Below are positions 5,476-12,088 of a DNA stretch of 21,672 nt, piece by piece (within the stretch, counting starts at the first letter, position 1; every line of letters starts with the position of its first letter). Location of the stretch: the IMG/VR virus record IMGVR_UViG_3300005531_000033, positions 1-21,672 of that record; one strand, written 5' to 3'. Made by a program: the position numbers and the translations under genes. The notes under the pieces were generated by a model. That model ran no database searches. It saw only the letters and a program-made list of their open reading frames with translations, and had not been told where the DNA came from. Source of the DNA: a virus.

Positions 5476-5601
5476 GTGACCGCCGTCGCCAACGCCCTGG
5501 CCGCCCTCGGCTTCTCGATCGTCTTCGCGACGCTCGCGTTCGTCGAGGACACGAGCATCCGTCGCAAGCGTCGCCGCCGCGCGGTGTCGGGGGTGCGGTG
5601 A
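5476..5601 (+). CDS. 41-residue single-pass membrane protein
   Basis: GTG at 5476 follows a strong GGGAGG with good spacing. The product starts VTAVANALAALGFSIVFATL, a hydrophobic helix, then FVEDTSI and a strongly basic tail RRKRRRRA. This predicts an N-out, C-in small membrane protein. Its stop overlaps the next start (TGATG). It is the first gene after attP on the late-gene side. The family is not recognised. A holin is possible for a small membrane protein, but no endolysin is nearby, so that is not claimed. Confidence 0.55.
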   Translation: MTAVANALAALGFSIVFATLAFVEDTSIRRKRRRRAVSGVR

Positions 5602-5780
5602 TGGCCTCGGTCGTCACCCACCTCTGGCTCACCGCCGAGCGCCGATGTCTCTGCGGCGCGCGCGACGGCGCGACCAGCATCGACCCGGCACGCACGACTT
5701 GCCCCGAATGCCTCGCCCTTCCGAAGGGCGGCCCGAGCCAACAGCCCACGAAGCGACGCCGCTCCCCCCTTGCCGGCTAG
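5601..5780 (+). CDS. Small putative zinc-ribbon protein
   Basis: ATG at 5601 overlaps the previous stop. A GTG at 5598 would add one residue. The 59-residue product carries a CLCG knuckle at residues 16-19 and a CPEC knuckle at 34-37, about 15 residues apart, the layout of a one-metal zinc ribbon. The C-terminus is basic and Pro-rich (QQPTKRRRSPLAG). It may bind nucleic acid. The last part of the gene forms one arm of a 19-bp inverted repeat that continues past the stop. The family is not recognised. Confidence 0.55.
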   Translation: MASVVTHLWLTAERRCLCGARDGATSIDPARTTCPECLALPKGGPSQQPTKRRRSPLAG

Positions 5781-5813
5781 CACGTAGGGAACCCGGCTCG
5801 GGCCGCCCTTCGG
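5715..5813. repeat. 19-bp perfect inverted repeat with a competing local hairpin
   Basis: The arm at 5721-5739 is exactly the reverse complement of 5795-5813, with a 55-nt loop holding the stop codon of the zinc-ribbon gene. The left arm also takes part in a local hairpin, GCCCTT-CCG-AAGGGC (5715-5729). The two structures are mutually exclusive. The right arm ends about 12 nt before the ribosome binding site of the next gene. It could be an attenuator, an mRNA stabiliser or a protein-binding site. Confidence 0.6.
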
Positions 5814-5837
5814 GGGGTCGACCGAAGGAGATCGAAC

Positions 5838-6050
5838 ATGGCACTGAATCGTACGAGCGCCGACGTCGAACGACTCGAGCAGGAGCTGCGCGACTTGCCC
5901 GCCCATCCTCCGGAGCTGCCCGAATCCATCAAGCGCGCATGGATCGCCGGGGTTCCGGCGAACGAGCTGCGGCCGCTCATCGACGCGCACGCGGAGCGCA
6001 CCAAGGGTCATCAGCAGCGGATTCGCGAGATCCGCTCGCTGCTCCGGTAG
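5838..6050 (+). CDS. Hypothetical coiled-coil protein
   Basis: ATG at 5838 follows AAGGAG (5825-5830) at good spacing, one of the clearest ribosome binding sites in the window. The 70-residue product is charged and mostly helical: residues 6-20 (TSADVERLEQELRDL) and 48-70 (IDAHAERTKGHQQRIREIRS and following) look like two coiled-coil segments joined by a Pro-rich linker. It has no cysteine and no membrane segment. The function is unknown. Its start lies just after the inverted repeat at 5721-5813, so its translation could depend on that structure. Confidence 0.6.
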   Translation: MALNRTSADVERLEQELRDLPAHPPELPESIKRAWIAGVPANELRPLIDAHAERTKGHQQRIREIRSLLR

Positions 6051-6056
6051 GGCGCC

Positions 6057-6218
6057 ATGCGTCGCAACGAAGACCGGCGCGCGGCCGTCACCGCGCGAAA
6101 CAAGGCCGTGGCCGGGCGCGCTCGGCTGCTCAGCGAAAAGCCGAAGGACGGGCTCGCCCCGTGGGAGCTCGACCCGAAGCTGCTTCCGAAGCGTCCGCCG
6201 GGGGCGGAGCGGCGATGA
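6057..6218 (+). CDS. Hypothetical 53-residue basic protein
   Basis: ATG at 6057 follows the upstream stop by 6 nt and the gene ends in an ATGA overlap with the next. The product begins MRRNEDRRAAVTARNKAVAG and has a basic helix followed by a Pro-rich tail (LAPWELDPKLLPKRPPGAE). The composition suggests nucleic-acid contact, but no fold is recognised. The coupled overlap and small-gene context support translation. Confidence 0.5.
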   Translation: MRRNEDRRAAVTARNKAVAGRARLLSEKPKDGLAPWELDPKLLPKRPPGAERR

Positions 6219-6430
6219 TCTGCGCCATCTGCTCCGAGCGCGAGGCCGAGCCGAAGCGCTGCACGTTCCTCGGCGCTCCGCCCATGTGCCAGCTCTGCCA
6301 CGCGAACCGCCGGCTCGTGCTGCGCTGCTCGTGCATGACGACCGAGCAGGCCATCGCCATCAGCGGGCACGAGACGGAGCCCGACGCGCGCAAGCTCGCG
6401 ATGGCGAAGATTCGGGAGGCGCTTCGATGA
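6215..6430 (+). CDS. Cys-rich putative zinc-binding protein
   Basis: ATG at 6215 overlaps the previous stop and the stop overlaps the next ATG. The 71-residue product has CAIC at 3-6, C16, CQLC at 25-28, and C38/C40 in CSC. The CxxC-N18-CxxC arrangement resembles a zinc finger or treble clef, and the C-terminus is helical. It is the second small Cys-rich protein in this operon after the one at 5601-5780. Such proteins often bind DNA, RNA or a host protein. No specific family is claimed. Confidence 0.6.
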   Translation: MICAICSEREAEPKRCTFLGAPPMCQLCHANRRLVLRCSCMTTEQAIAISGHETEPDARKLAMAKIREALR

Positions 6431-6780
6431 CCGCCACGTTTGAAGAGCGCGTGAAGGCCAAACTCGTAGAGATTTACGAGCTGTCGGAGGCGCTTTACCC
6501 ACGCGAAGGGAGGGTGCCGCGCGTCGAATTGGCGTCCTCCTTCGGCTACTCACGCTCGAGTGAGCGGGACCCATGGCGCCCGTACCTGGATTGGACGGTC
6601 CGCGTTTTCCACGCACCGGACAACCTGGACCACGACGAGGCGCACGGGGTCGACGTGCTCGAGACATTGGACGATGTCGTCGACAAGATGCGGGCGAGAG
6701 CCGAGGAGCGAGCAGCGTGTGCGCAGCACAAGGCGGATGCGCTCCGGCGGGTTCTTGCCGCGCATGGAGGCGGCACATGA
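6427..6780 (+). CDS. Hypothetical 117-residue acidic protein
   Basis: ATG at 6427 overlaps the previous stop (ATGA) and the stop overlaps the next ATG. The product starts MTATFEERVKAKLVEIYELS and contains an aromatic middle block (RDPWRPYLDWTVRVFHAPDN) and an acidic stretch (LDHDEAHGVDVLETLDDVVD), ending in a helical, Ala/Arg-rich C-terminus. Codon use here is less GC-extreme than in neighbouring genes. No family is recognised. Confidence 0.6.
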   Translation: MTATFEERVKAKLVEIYELSEALYPREGRVPRVELASSFGYSRSSERDPWRPYLDWTVRVFHAPDNLDHDEAHGVDVLETLDDVVDKMRARAEERAACAQHKADALRRVLAAHGGGT

Positions 6781-7442
6781 ACCCCACGGCGGAGCGGTGC
6801 ATCCAGGGCGCGCTCCGCGTCGCCCGGGAGCTCGGGGGGGCCGCCGGCGCGGCGCTCCAGGAGCTCCTGTCCGTCGCGCTGGAGGCCGAGGCGTCTTCGC
6901 TGGCCGCGACCGCGAGCCGCGCCGAGACCGCGCGCGCCGCCGCCAACGCGCGCTGGAGCAAACCCGCCGATGCGCCTGCATGCGAAACGCATGCGTCCGC
7001 ATCCTCTCTCTCTCTCTCTGATCAGAAGATCTTAAAATCCAGAGAGAGAGAGACGCCGCCGCCCATCGTGCGCGATGAGGGCATGGTGCACCGCGGCGAT
7101 CCGCTGCCGCTCGTCGCACTCGACCTCGCGCGAAAGCGTCGGCCCGACCTGACCGACGCCGAGGTCGCAACGTCGTGGGCGAAGTTCGCGGACCGCTACG
7201 ACGGCACGCGCGGCCGTGGGCGCTGGCAGCGCTGGATCGACGCCGAGCGCCCCGAGCGGGCCCCACCAGCGGCGCCCGCCCCGCCCCCGAGCGAGACCCG
7301 AATCAGGGCCGCCCCGGACCTGTCCGAGTCGGAACGGCAGGCGCTCGACTACGCGCGCCAGAACCCCGGGCTGCCTCCGATGCGCCTGGCCGACGCGCTG
7401 CATCTTGCGCAGGCCCCACCACCCGCGGCGCGCACCGGGTAG
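6777..7442 (+). CDS. Putative phage replication-region protein with disordered linker
   Basis: The 221-residue product has an Ala-rich helical N-terminal part (1-62), an ARWSKPADAPACETHASASS linker and a serine/charged run (SLSLSDQKILKSRERE). A C-terminal segment follows with a small folded block (LTDAEVATSWAKFADRYDGT, RGRWQRWIDAER) and a Pro-rich tail. Folded ends joined by a low-complexity linker after NxRW are common in phage replication-initiation or helicase-loader proteins, but no catalytic motif supports a firm call. The linker DNA carries a 14-bp inverted repeat of CT/GA and spaced ATGCG repeats, which may be an origin. ATG 6777 overlaps the previous stop. Confidence 0.6.
   Translation: MNPTAERCIQGALRVARELGGAAGAALQELLSVALEAEASSLAATASRAETARAAANARWSKPADAPACETHASASSLSLSDQKILKSRERETPPPIVRDEGMVHRGDPLPLVALDLARKRRPDLTDAEVATSWAKFADRYDGTRGRGRWQRWIDAERPERAPPAAPAPPPSETRIRAAPDLSESERQALDYARQNPGLPPMRLADALHLAQAPPPAARTG
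6970..7053. repeat. Structured repeat cluster inside the replication-region gene
   Basis: ATGCG occurs at 6970, 6980 and 6991 (10-11 bp spacing). GCATGCG-AAA-CGCATGC (6978-6994) is a perfect inverted repeat. A CT tract ends in TCTCTCTCTCTCTG (7007-7020) and is the exact reverse complement of 7040-7053, enclosing a 19-nt AT-rich loop with TTAAAA. Lambdoid phages carry their origin inside gene O, so this is a possible origin. Confidence 0.5.
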
Positions 7443-7495
7443 GCTGGATTTGCGCCCAGGCGGAAATACTGCGAAGCTGACGCTGGGTGAACCCT

Positions 7496-7507
7496 CAGCG
7501 GAGCCGG
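7496..7507 (+). promoter_or_regulatory. Repeated AGCGGAGCCG element, copy 1
   Basis: CAGCGGAGCCGG contains a GGAG Shine-Dalgarno-like core. It precedes an open frame (7491-7820) that has no ATG, GTG or TTG before a TTG at 7638. The downstream frame reads the element as AGC GGA GCC, the same phase as in the other three copies. Confidence 0.45.
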
Positions 7508-7508
7508 A

Positions 7509-7820
7509 ACGGCGTGTGAATCCTGCACGGCGCTGCGCCAGCAGCTCATCGCCCAGGGCCTGATCGTCCCTGCCTCGGTCGTCGCGCCGACCCACGCGGC
7601 GCCGACGCGGTTCCGCAACTTCGCGGGCGCGCCGGTCTTGGCGCTCGACGACCCCGAGTGCCAGCCGTGGGAGCCGGAGGAGCTCGTGGCGCCGGGCCTC
7701 CGCCGCGAACGGCTGGCGACGTACGCCGAACGCAAGGCCGACCGCCTCACCGGCTCGGGCGCCGGGCAGGGGCGCGGCTTCTCGATGGACCGCCGGGCTC
7801 AGGCCACGAGGGCAACGTGA
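7509..7820 (+). CDS. Hypothetical protein with CxxC motif; start codon not canonical
   Basis: The frame is open from 7491 (after an in-frame TGA at 7488) to the stop at 7818-7820. The segment before the first standard start (TTG 7638) looks like protein: ACESCTALRQQLIAQGLIVP, then a Pro/Ala run and NFAGAPVLALDD. The likely start is therefore upstream, near the ACG at 7509 or codon 7512, just after the repeated GGAG element. The conservative start is TTG 7638. A short GTG frame (7487-7519) would join this frame by a +1 shift at its TGA. The product is small, basic at the C-terminus and has a CESC pair. The family is not recognised. Confidence 0.45.
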   Translation, partial: TACESCTALRQQLIAQGLIVPASVVAPTHAAPTRFRNFAGAPVLALDDPECQPWEPEELVAPGLRRERLATYAERKADRLTGSGAGQGRGFSMDRRAQATRAT

Positions 7821-7860
7821 CCGCCCGTGCGCGCGCGCGCGCGACAGGAGGGCTTCGACG

Positions 7861-8334
7861 ATGAGTGGCCGCTACCACCAGGCGTTTCTGATGAAACCGT
7901 CGGGCAACGCGAATGACGGCATCAGCCAGCCCAACCCGCTGGTTTACCTCGATGGTTCGCAGGTCGTCGCCGCCGCCATGACGACCGTCCCGGTATTCGT
8001 CGCGAACGTGGACGGCTACAGCATCCAATTCGCGACCATCGCCGGCGACACGCTGGTTGGCACGCTCACGTTGCAGGCGTCGAACTCCAGAGGTAGCGGC
8101 CAGGAGCAGACCGAGAACCCCGACGTCACGCTCTACGACTGGACGACCATCGAGCTCTACGACTTCTCGACGGGCGCGTTCGCCGCGAACAAGGCCGTCG
8201 CGAGCGGCGCGGCCACGTATCTCATCGGCGTCCCGTCGCTCTACAACTGCGCCCGCTGGGTGCGCCTGGTCTTCGCGTTCACGAGCGGGAGCGGCCACCC
8301 GCGCGTGGGCTTCCAGCAGAAGGGCTGGGCCTGA
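7861..8334 (+). CDS. Beta-rich, probable virion-associated protein
   Basis: ATG at 7861 follows AGGAGG (7845-7850) after a GC dinucleotide run (7829-7840). The 157-residue product is nearly all predicted strands: VYLDGSQVVAAAMTTVPVFV, VDGYSIQFATIAGDTLVGTL and CARWVRLVFAFTSGSGHPRV are typical of small phage beta-sandwich proteins in which an expected-value/noise block ends in an RWVRLV strand. Such proteins are found near structural genes and are often decoration or fibre-like, but function cannot be assigned from sequence alone. It precedes the packaging genes and its stop overlaps the next start. Confidence 0.65.
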   Translation: MSGRYHQAFLMKPSGNANDGISQPNPLVYLDGSQVVAAAMTTVPVFVANVDGYSIQFATIAGDTLVGTLTLQASNSRGSGQEQTENPDVTLYDWTTIELYDFSTGAFAANKAVASGAATYLIGVPSLYNCARWVRLVFAFTSGSGHPRVGFQQKGWA

Positions 8335-8525
8335 TGGGGATGCCGATGGCCAAGCTCTGTCGATTCGGCCGCGTGGTCTCCACGGTGCCGGATTACGACG
8401 GCACGCCGATGCTCATCATCCGACGAGAGACCGTCAACGGCGGCAGCCCGCGACGTGAGGTGTACCTGAGGCGCGACGCTCCGAGCGGTACCGAGTTTCA
8501 TTACATCTACACGGAGCGGAGCTGA
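8334..8525 (+). CDS. Hypothetical 63-residue beta-rich protein
   Basis: ATG at 8334 overlaps the previous stop by one base (TGATG), and ATG 8346 is an alternative start. The sequence (KLCRFGRVVSTVPDYDGTPM, then LIIRRETVNGGSPRREVYLR) suggests a small all-beta domain. The gene ends in a one-base overlap with the next ATG, which has the ribosome binding site GGAGCGGAG. No family is recognised. It probably belongs with the virion-type protein upstream. Confidence 0.55.
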   Translation: MGMPMAKLCRFGRVVSTVPDYDGTPMLIIRRETVNGGSPRREVYLRRDAPSGTEFHYIYTERS

Positions 8526-8851
8526 TGCCCGGCTCCCCCCGCAAGCGCGCGCGCAAGCTGGGCCTGCACGTCCCGAACGCCGGCGGCCGGCCGCCCAAGC
8601 ACCCGCGCACGGTGGCGCCCGTGGCCGATGCGGAGCTGACGGCGCTCGCGCGCGCGGCGCTCGCGGAGGTGCTCGGCGCGACCGGCAAGCGCGCCAACGC
8701 GCACGCCAAGGTCGCCGCGGCCAAGGCCTGGCTCGAAGCGATGCGCCTGGCCGGCTCGCCGTCCATCGGCGAGCTCGAGACGCTCACGATCGAGGAGCTC
8801 GAACAGCGATACACCGCGGCGCAAGCCGTGCTGAGAGGACGCGTCCAATGA
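8525..8851 (+). CDS. Basic helical protein; possible small terminase-like subunit
   Basis: ATG at 8525 follows GGAGCGGAGCTG. The 108-residue product has a very basic N-terminus (MPGSPRKRARKLGLHVPN, then GGRPPKHP) that could contact DNA in an AT-hook-like way. Two helical segments follow (ELTALARAALAEVLGATGKR and AHAKVAAAKAWLEAMRLA) and an acidic C-terminal helix (LETLTIEELEQRYTAAQAV). The size, basic N-terminus and place upstream of TerL would suit a small terminase subunit, but no recognisable terS motif is seen, so this remains a guess. The stop overlaps the next ATG. Confidence 0.5.
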   Translation: MPGSPRKRARKLGLHVPNAGGRPPKHPRTVAPVADAELTALARAALAEVLGATGKRANAHAKVAAAKAWLEAMRLAGSPSIGELETLTIEELEQRYTAAQAVLRGRVQ

Positions 8852-9039
8852 CCGCCGAGACCCCCAAGCAATCCCGCGAAGACTGGCACGAGCTCGTCAA
8901 GAGCGCGCTGCCGGGCGACCCTGCGCCGGCGCTGCACGAGACGGACGCCGCGGTGCACTGGCTCTGCACGCGCCACGGCCTGGGCGAGCACGAGGCGCGC
9001 AAGGTCATCGCCGACGCGATGGCCCGAGCGGAGCCGTAA
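8848..9039 (+). CDS. Hypothetical 63-residue protein
   Basis: ATG at 8848 overlaps the previous stop (ATGA). The product starts MTAETPKQSREDWHELVKSA and carries a helical LHETDAAVHWLCTRHGLGEH segment ending in a basic helix. Its stop TAA (9037-9039) lies within the spacer between the repeated AGCGGAGCCG element and the next, startless frame. No family is recognised. Confidence 0.55.
   Translation: MTAETPKQSREDWHELVKSALPGDPAPALHETDAAVHWLCTRHGLGEHEARKVIADAMARAEP
9026..9036 (+). promoter_or_regulatory. Repeated AGCGGAGCCG element, copy 2
   Basis: GAGCGGAGCCG ends one base before the TAA of the upstream gene. The GGAG core (9030-9033) is 5 nt before an in-frame ACG (9039) and 8 nt before TCG (9042) of the GNAT-like frame. 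The phase relative to the downstream frame is the same as in the other copies. Confidence 0.45.
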
Positions 9040-9536
9040 CGTCGACGATCGCGGGCCTGCCCACCAAGATCCGGCCGCTGCGGCGCGAGGTCGACGACGA
9101 ACGAAACTTCGTCGCGCGCGCCTGGGCGAGCGAGATGCGCCGGGCGCCCATGTACCGGTACGAGCCGCAGGAGGTGTACTGGGACGGCCAGCACCGGATG
9201 ATCCACCGGCTGCTCGAGAGCGAGGCGTGTCTCATCGCCGCCGACGCCCAGGACGACGACCACCTCTACGGGTGCGTGGTGTTCACGCCGGCGAAGGCCG
9301 CGGTGGTCCACTGGATCTACGTGAAGGGGACGTATCGGCGCGTGCGCTTGGCGGAGGCGCTCTTGACCGAGGCGATCGGCGACAAGCGCCCCATCATCTG
9401 CACGCAGGCCAACGAGCTCTTCGACAACCGCGAGCTGGTTGCGCGCCATCAGCTCGTCTTCTGCTCGAGGCTGCTGCTCGGCATCGCGCCGAACCTGCCC
9501 GAGCTTGCGGCGCAAGGAGTTCACGTCGATGGCTGA
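9039..9536 (+). CDS. GNAT-fold acetyltransferase-like phage protein; non-ATG start likely
   Basis: The first ATG in frame is at 9135, but the frame already reads as protein from about 9042: TIAGLPTKIRPLRREVDDER, then NFVARAWASEM. This would supply the first strand and helix of a GNAT fold. Downstream, CVVFTPAKAAVVHWIYVKGT and YRRVRLAEALLTEAI match the central strands and the acetyl-CoA-binding loop region (VKxxxRRxGLAxxLL), though the R/Q-x-x-G-x-G/A loop is imperfect. No ATG, GTG or TTG occurs upstream. The GGAG element at 9030 places ACG 9039 as the best near-cognate start. Proteins of this type occur next to terminase genes in other phages. The substrate is unknown. From ATG 9135 the domain would lack its N-terminal strand. 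Confidence 0.6.
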   Translation, partial: TSTIAGLPTKIRPLRREVDDERNFVARAWASEMRRAPMYRYEPQEVYWDGQHRMIHRLLESEACLIAADAQDDDHLYGCVVFTPAKAAVVHWIYVKGTYRRVRLAEALLTEAIGDKRPIICTQANELFDNRELVARHQLVFCSRLLLGIAPNLPELAAQGVHVDG

Positions 9537-9816
9537 CCCCAAGATCGTCCCGGCGGGCGCGTCCCGCTTCGTCCGCCCCGTCGTCGGCGCGCTGCACGAC
9601 GTGCGCTTCGGCGGCGTCGTGCTGTTGCCCGGCGGCCGGCAGTGCAACCAGAACATGAACCCCTGCGCTCCCGACCAGAAAGGCTGGGAGGTGCGGATCG
9701 ACTGGGAGATGCGCGCCGTCTGGATCGGTCACTCCGGCGGCTGGGCGGTCGTGCCGTTCGAGGACGTGCGGTACATGGCCTTCAAGCCGGTCGAACCCCC
9801 GAAGGACGCGGCGTAA
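9529..9816 (+). CDS. Hypothetical 95-residue protein upstream of terminase
   Basis: ATG at 9529 follows AAGGAG (9514-9519) and overlaps the previous gene end by 8 nt. The sequence begins MADPKIVPAGASRFVRPVVG and contains beta-like blocks (VRFGGVVLLPGGRQCNQNMN, GWEVRIDWEMRAVWIGHSGG) ending in WAVVPFEDVRYMAF. This repeats a GW-V/I alternation seen in small SH3-like or OB-like domains, but no family is assigned. TerL follows after one base. Confidence 0.6.
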   Translation: MADPKIVPAGASRFVRPVVGALHDVRFGGVVLLPGGRQCNQNMNPCAPDQKGWEVRIDWEMRAVWIGHSGGWAVVPFEDVRYMAFKPVEPPKDAA

Positions 9817-9817
9817 C

Positions 9818-11284
9818 GTGGACCTCGCCGAGGCGCGCGCCATCGCGGTGCAGCGGGCCAAGCGCGCGACGCGCGCGGCCTCGATGCTCTCGGCCTGCCT
9901 GCCGGAGCAGCGCGCGGCGATCGTCGACCCGGCGCGCCTCAAGGCCCTTTTCTGCACGCGCCGCGCGGGCAAGTCGCTCGCCCTCGGGATGTACTTGCTC
10001 CTGACGGCGCTCGCGTACCCGCGCTCGAGCTGCCTGTACCTCGGCCTCACGAAGGCGTCGGCGACCGGCATCATGAACAAGGACGTGCTGCGCGTCCTCA
10101 ACGACCGCTTCCAGCTCGGCGCGCACTGGCGCGAGAGTCACTCCCGCTGGGAGCTGCCGAACGGCTCGTACATCTACCTGCGCGGGGCCGACGCGAACGC
10201 CTACGAAATCTCGAAGGTCGTCGGGCAGAAGTACCGGCTCGCGGTGCTCGATGAGGCGAGCAAATACCGCTACATCGTGCGCGACATAGTGTACGGGTCG
10301 CTCGTTCCCGCGATGGGCGACGACCTCGGCACCATCGTGCTGAGCGGCACGCCGAGCAACATCACGACAGGCCTCTTCTACGACGTGACGACCGGCGCGG
10401 AGAAGGGCTGGAGCGTGCACCACTGGACGTGGCGCGAGAACGTCTTCCGCCTCGCGAACATCCAGCGCAACCACGATGAGCTCGTCGCCGCGAACCCCGA
10501 CGTCATCAGGACGCCGCTCTACCGGCAGGAATGGCTGGGCGAGTGGGTCGTCGACGCGTCGGCGCTCGTCTACCGGTTCGACCCGCAGCGCAACGCCGCC
10601 GCGGAGCTCCCCAAGCCGCGCGCCGAGTACACGTACGTTCTCGGCGTCGACCTCGGCTTCACCGATCCGAGCGCTCTGGTCGTCGGCGCGTACCACCCGA
10701 ACGACCCGACGCTGTACGTCCCCTACGCCCACAAGGCCGCGGGGATGACCATCTCCGACGTGGCCGCGTTCATCAAGGGCCTCTGGTTCTGTCCGGGCTC
10801 GGGGCACCGCGGGCCGTACCCGTTCGCGGCGATGGTGGCCGACGCGAGCGCGCTGCAGGCCGTCGAGGAGATGCGCCAGCACCACCGGCTACCGATCGAA
10901 GCGGCCGAGAAGCCCGGCAAGCGCGGCGTCATCGAGGTCATGAACTCCGACCTCGTGACCGGCCGCATTAAGCTCCTGCCCGAGGCGATGGGGATCGCCG
11001 AGGAGTGGGACGCCCTCGTATGGGACGAGCGCGAGCGGGCGAAACTCCCATCGCGGTGGGTCGAGGATCCGCGCTTCCCGAACCACCTCGCCGACGCGGC
11101 GCTCTACTGCTGGCGCAAGGCGCGGGCCTACGACGCGCTCCCCGAGAAGCCGACGGAGCCGATGCCGGGGACCGAGGCGTGGGAGCAGCTCCGGCATGAG
11201 CGCGAAATGGCGCGGATCGCGCGGTTGCGCGCCGAGGGGCCGATCGCGATGGACGAGCTGCCGCCATGGCTGAGGGAGGTCTGA
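9818..11284 (+). CDS. terL: Large terminase subunit (ATPase-nuclease)
   Basis: GTG 9818 starts a 488-residue protein of normal TerL length. The ATPase domain has a Walker A variant FCTRRAGKS (about 45-53), Walker B LAVLDEA (141-147, with catalytic E146) and the coupling motif LSGTPS (175-180). The RNase H-like nuclease domain shows the three acidic positions D278 (LGVDLGFTDP), D342 (MVADAS) and D426 (HLADAALY). It pumps DNA into the capsid at the portal and makes the terminal cut. It is followed by portal, scaffold and capsid genes in usual head-gene order, with several extra small genes between. Confidence 0.95.
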   Translation: MDLAEARAIAVQRAKRATRAASMLSACLPEQRAAIVDPARLKALFCTRRAGKSLALGMYLLLTALAYPRSSCLYLGLTKASATGIMNKDVLRVLNDRFQLGAHWRESHSRWELPNGSYIYLRGADANAYEISKVVGQKYRLAVLDEASKYRYIVRDIVYGSLVPAMGDDLGTIVLSGTPSNITTGLFYDVTTGAEKGWSVHHWTWRENVFRLANIQRNHDELVAANPDVIRTPLYRQEWLGEWVVDASALVYRFDPQRNAAAELPKPRAEYTYVLGVDLGFTDPSALVVGAYHPNDPTLYVPYAHKAAGMTISDVAAFIKGLWFCPGSGHRGPYPFAAMVADASALQAVEEMRQHHRLPIEAAEKPGKRGVIEVMNSDLVTGRIKLLPEAMGIAEEWDALVWDERERAKLPSRWVEDPRFPNHLADAALYCWRKARAYDALPEKPTEPMPGTEAWEQLRHEREMARIARLRAEGPIAMDELPPWLREV

Positions 11285-11285
11285 C

Positions 11286-11483
11286 GTGCTGCTCTGGGGC
11301 CTCTGCTCGGACGGCGTCGCGCACGCCTTCGATGTCGAGCCGTACCAGCAGCTCGAGGCGCCACGCCTCAGCGTCTGCGAGCGCGCGCGCTCCGAGCACA
11401 TCGCGCAGGGCTTCCCGACCGAGCAGACGCCCGAATGCGGCGACTGCATCGCGTGGACGCCGCCGGCGACGGGGGGCAAATGA
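11286..11483 (+). CDS. Hypothetical 65-residue protein with Cys pair
   Basis: GTG at 11286 lies one base after the TerL stop, and the gene overlaps the next ATG. The product has C7, C31 and CGDC at 51-54, which could make a small metal site, but spacing is irregular. No family is recognised. Position suggests co-translation with TerL. Confidence 0.5.
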   Translation: MLLWGLCSDGVAHAFDVEPYQQLEAPRLSVCERARSEHIAQGFPTEQTPECGDCIAWTPPATGGK

Positions 11484-12088
11484 ACCTCATCCTTGTCCGA
11501 CACGGTGAGACGGCCCTCAACCGCAAGGGCGACGCCGAGGAGGGCACCGGCGAGAGCGCCGAGCGCATCCGCGGCTGGCTGGACGTCCCGCTCGACGACA
11601 ACGGCTTCCGGCAGGCCGTCGACACCGCGCGCAAGCTCGCGGGCCGGCGCATTGACCACGTGTACGCCTCGAACCTGCAGCGCGCGTACGTGACCGGCCA
11701 GCTCATCGCGGCGATGACCGACGCTCCCATCGAGCCGGAGCAGGCGCTTCGCCCGTGGAACGTCGGGCGCTGGTCCGGCCGGCCCGTCGACGAAGTGCTC
11801 CCGAAGATGAAGGAGCTCATCTCCCAGCACCCCGAGGAGTCGGCACCCGGCGGCGAGCCGTTCGCCGCGTTCGTGGCGCGCTTTCTCACGGCGCTGCGCC
11901 GGATGCTCGGGCACGCGAAGACGACCGACGGCGACGTCTGCGCCGTCACGCACACGCGCAACCTGCAGCTCGCGAAGGCCTGGGTGGCGGCGGGCGCGCC
12001 GGCGAGCTTCGCGTACGACCCGGCCGTCATGGACGACTACGACAACGAGACCGGGACCGGCGACTTCATCACGCTGGAGCCGCGATGA
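11480..12088 (+). CDS. Histidine phosphatase (phosphoglycerate-mutase-like) protein
   Basis: The 202-residue product starts MNLILVRHGETALN with the family-defining RHG motif (R7, H8). The second basic site is R68 in YASNLQRAY, the acid residue E126 lies in GGEPF, and the second His is H158 in VTHTRN. The core of the histidine phosphatase superfamily is therefore complete. These enzymes remove phosphate from small molecules or proteins through a phosphohistidine intermediate. The substrate here is unknown. It lies between TerL and portal, an unusual place for a metabolic enzyme, and could alter host nucleotide or signalling pools in late infection. ATG 11480 overlaps the previous stop (ATGA). 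Confidence 0.85.
   Translation: MNLILVRHGETALNRKGDAEEGTGESAERIRGWLDVPLDDNGFRQAVDTARKLAGRRIDHVYASNLQRAYVTGQLIAAMTDAPIEPEQALRPWNVGRWSGRPVDEVLPKMKELISQHPEESAPGGEPFAAFVARFLTALRRMLGHAKTTDGDVCAVTHTRNLQLAKAWVAAGAPASFAYDPAVMDDYDNETGTGDFITLEPR

Noticed and set aside
5183-5479. 98-codon open frame running across the tRNA fragment
   Set aside because: Its GPTGTRTRDLRIK part is the translation of tRNA sequence, and attP plus arm sites occupy the same stretch. It is probably not a gene.
7004-7020. CT tract as a CRISPR or satellite repeat
   Set aside because: There is one short dinucleotide tract with an inverted partner and no spacer-repeat pattern; no CRISPR array was seen in the window.
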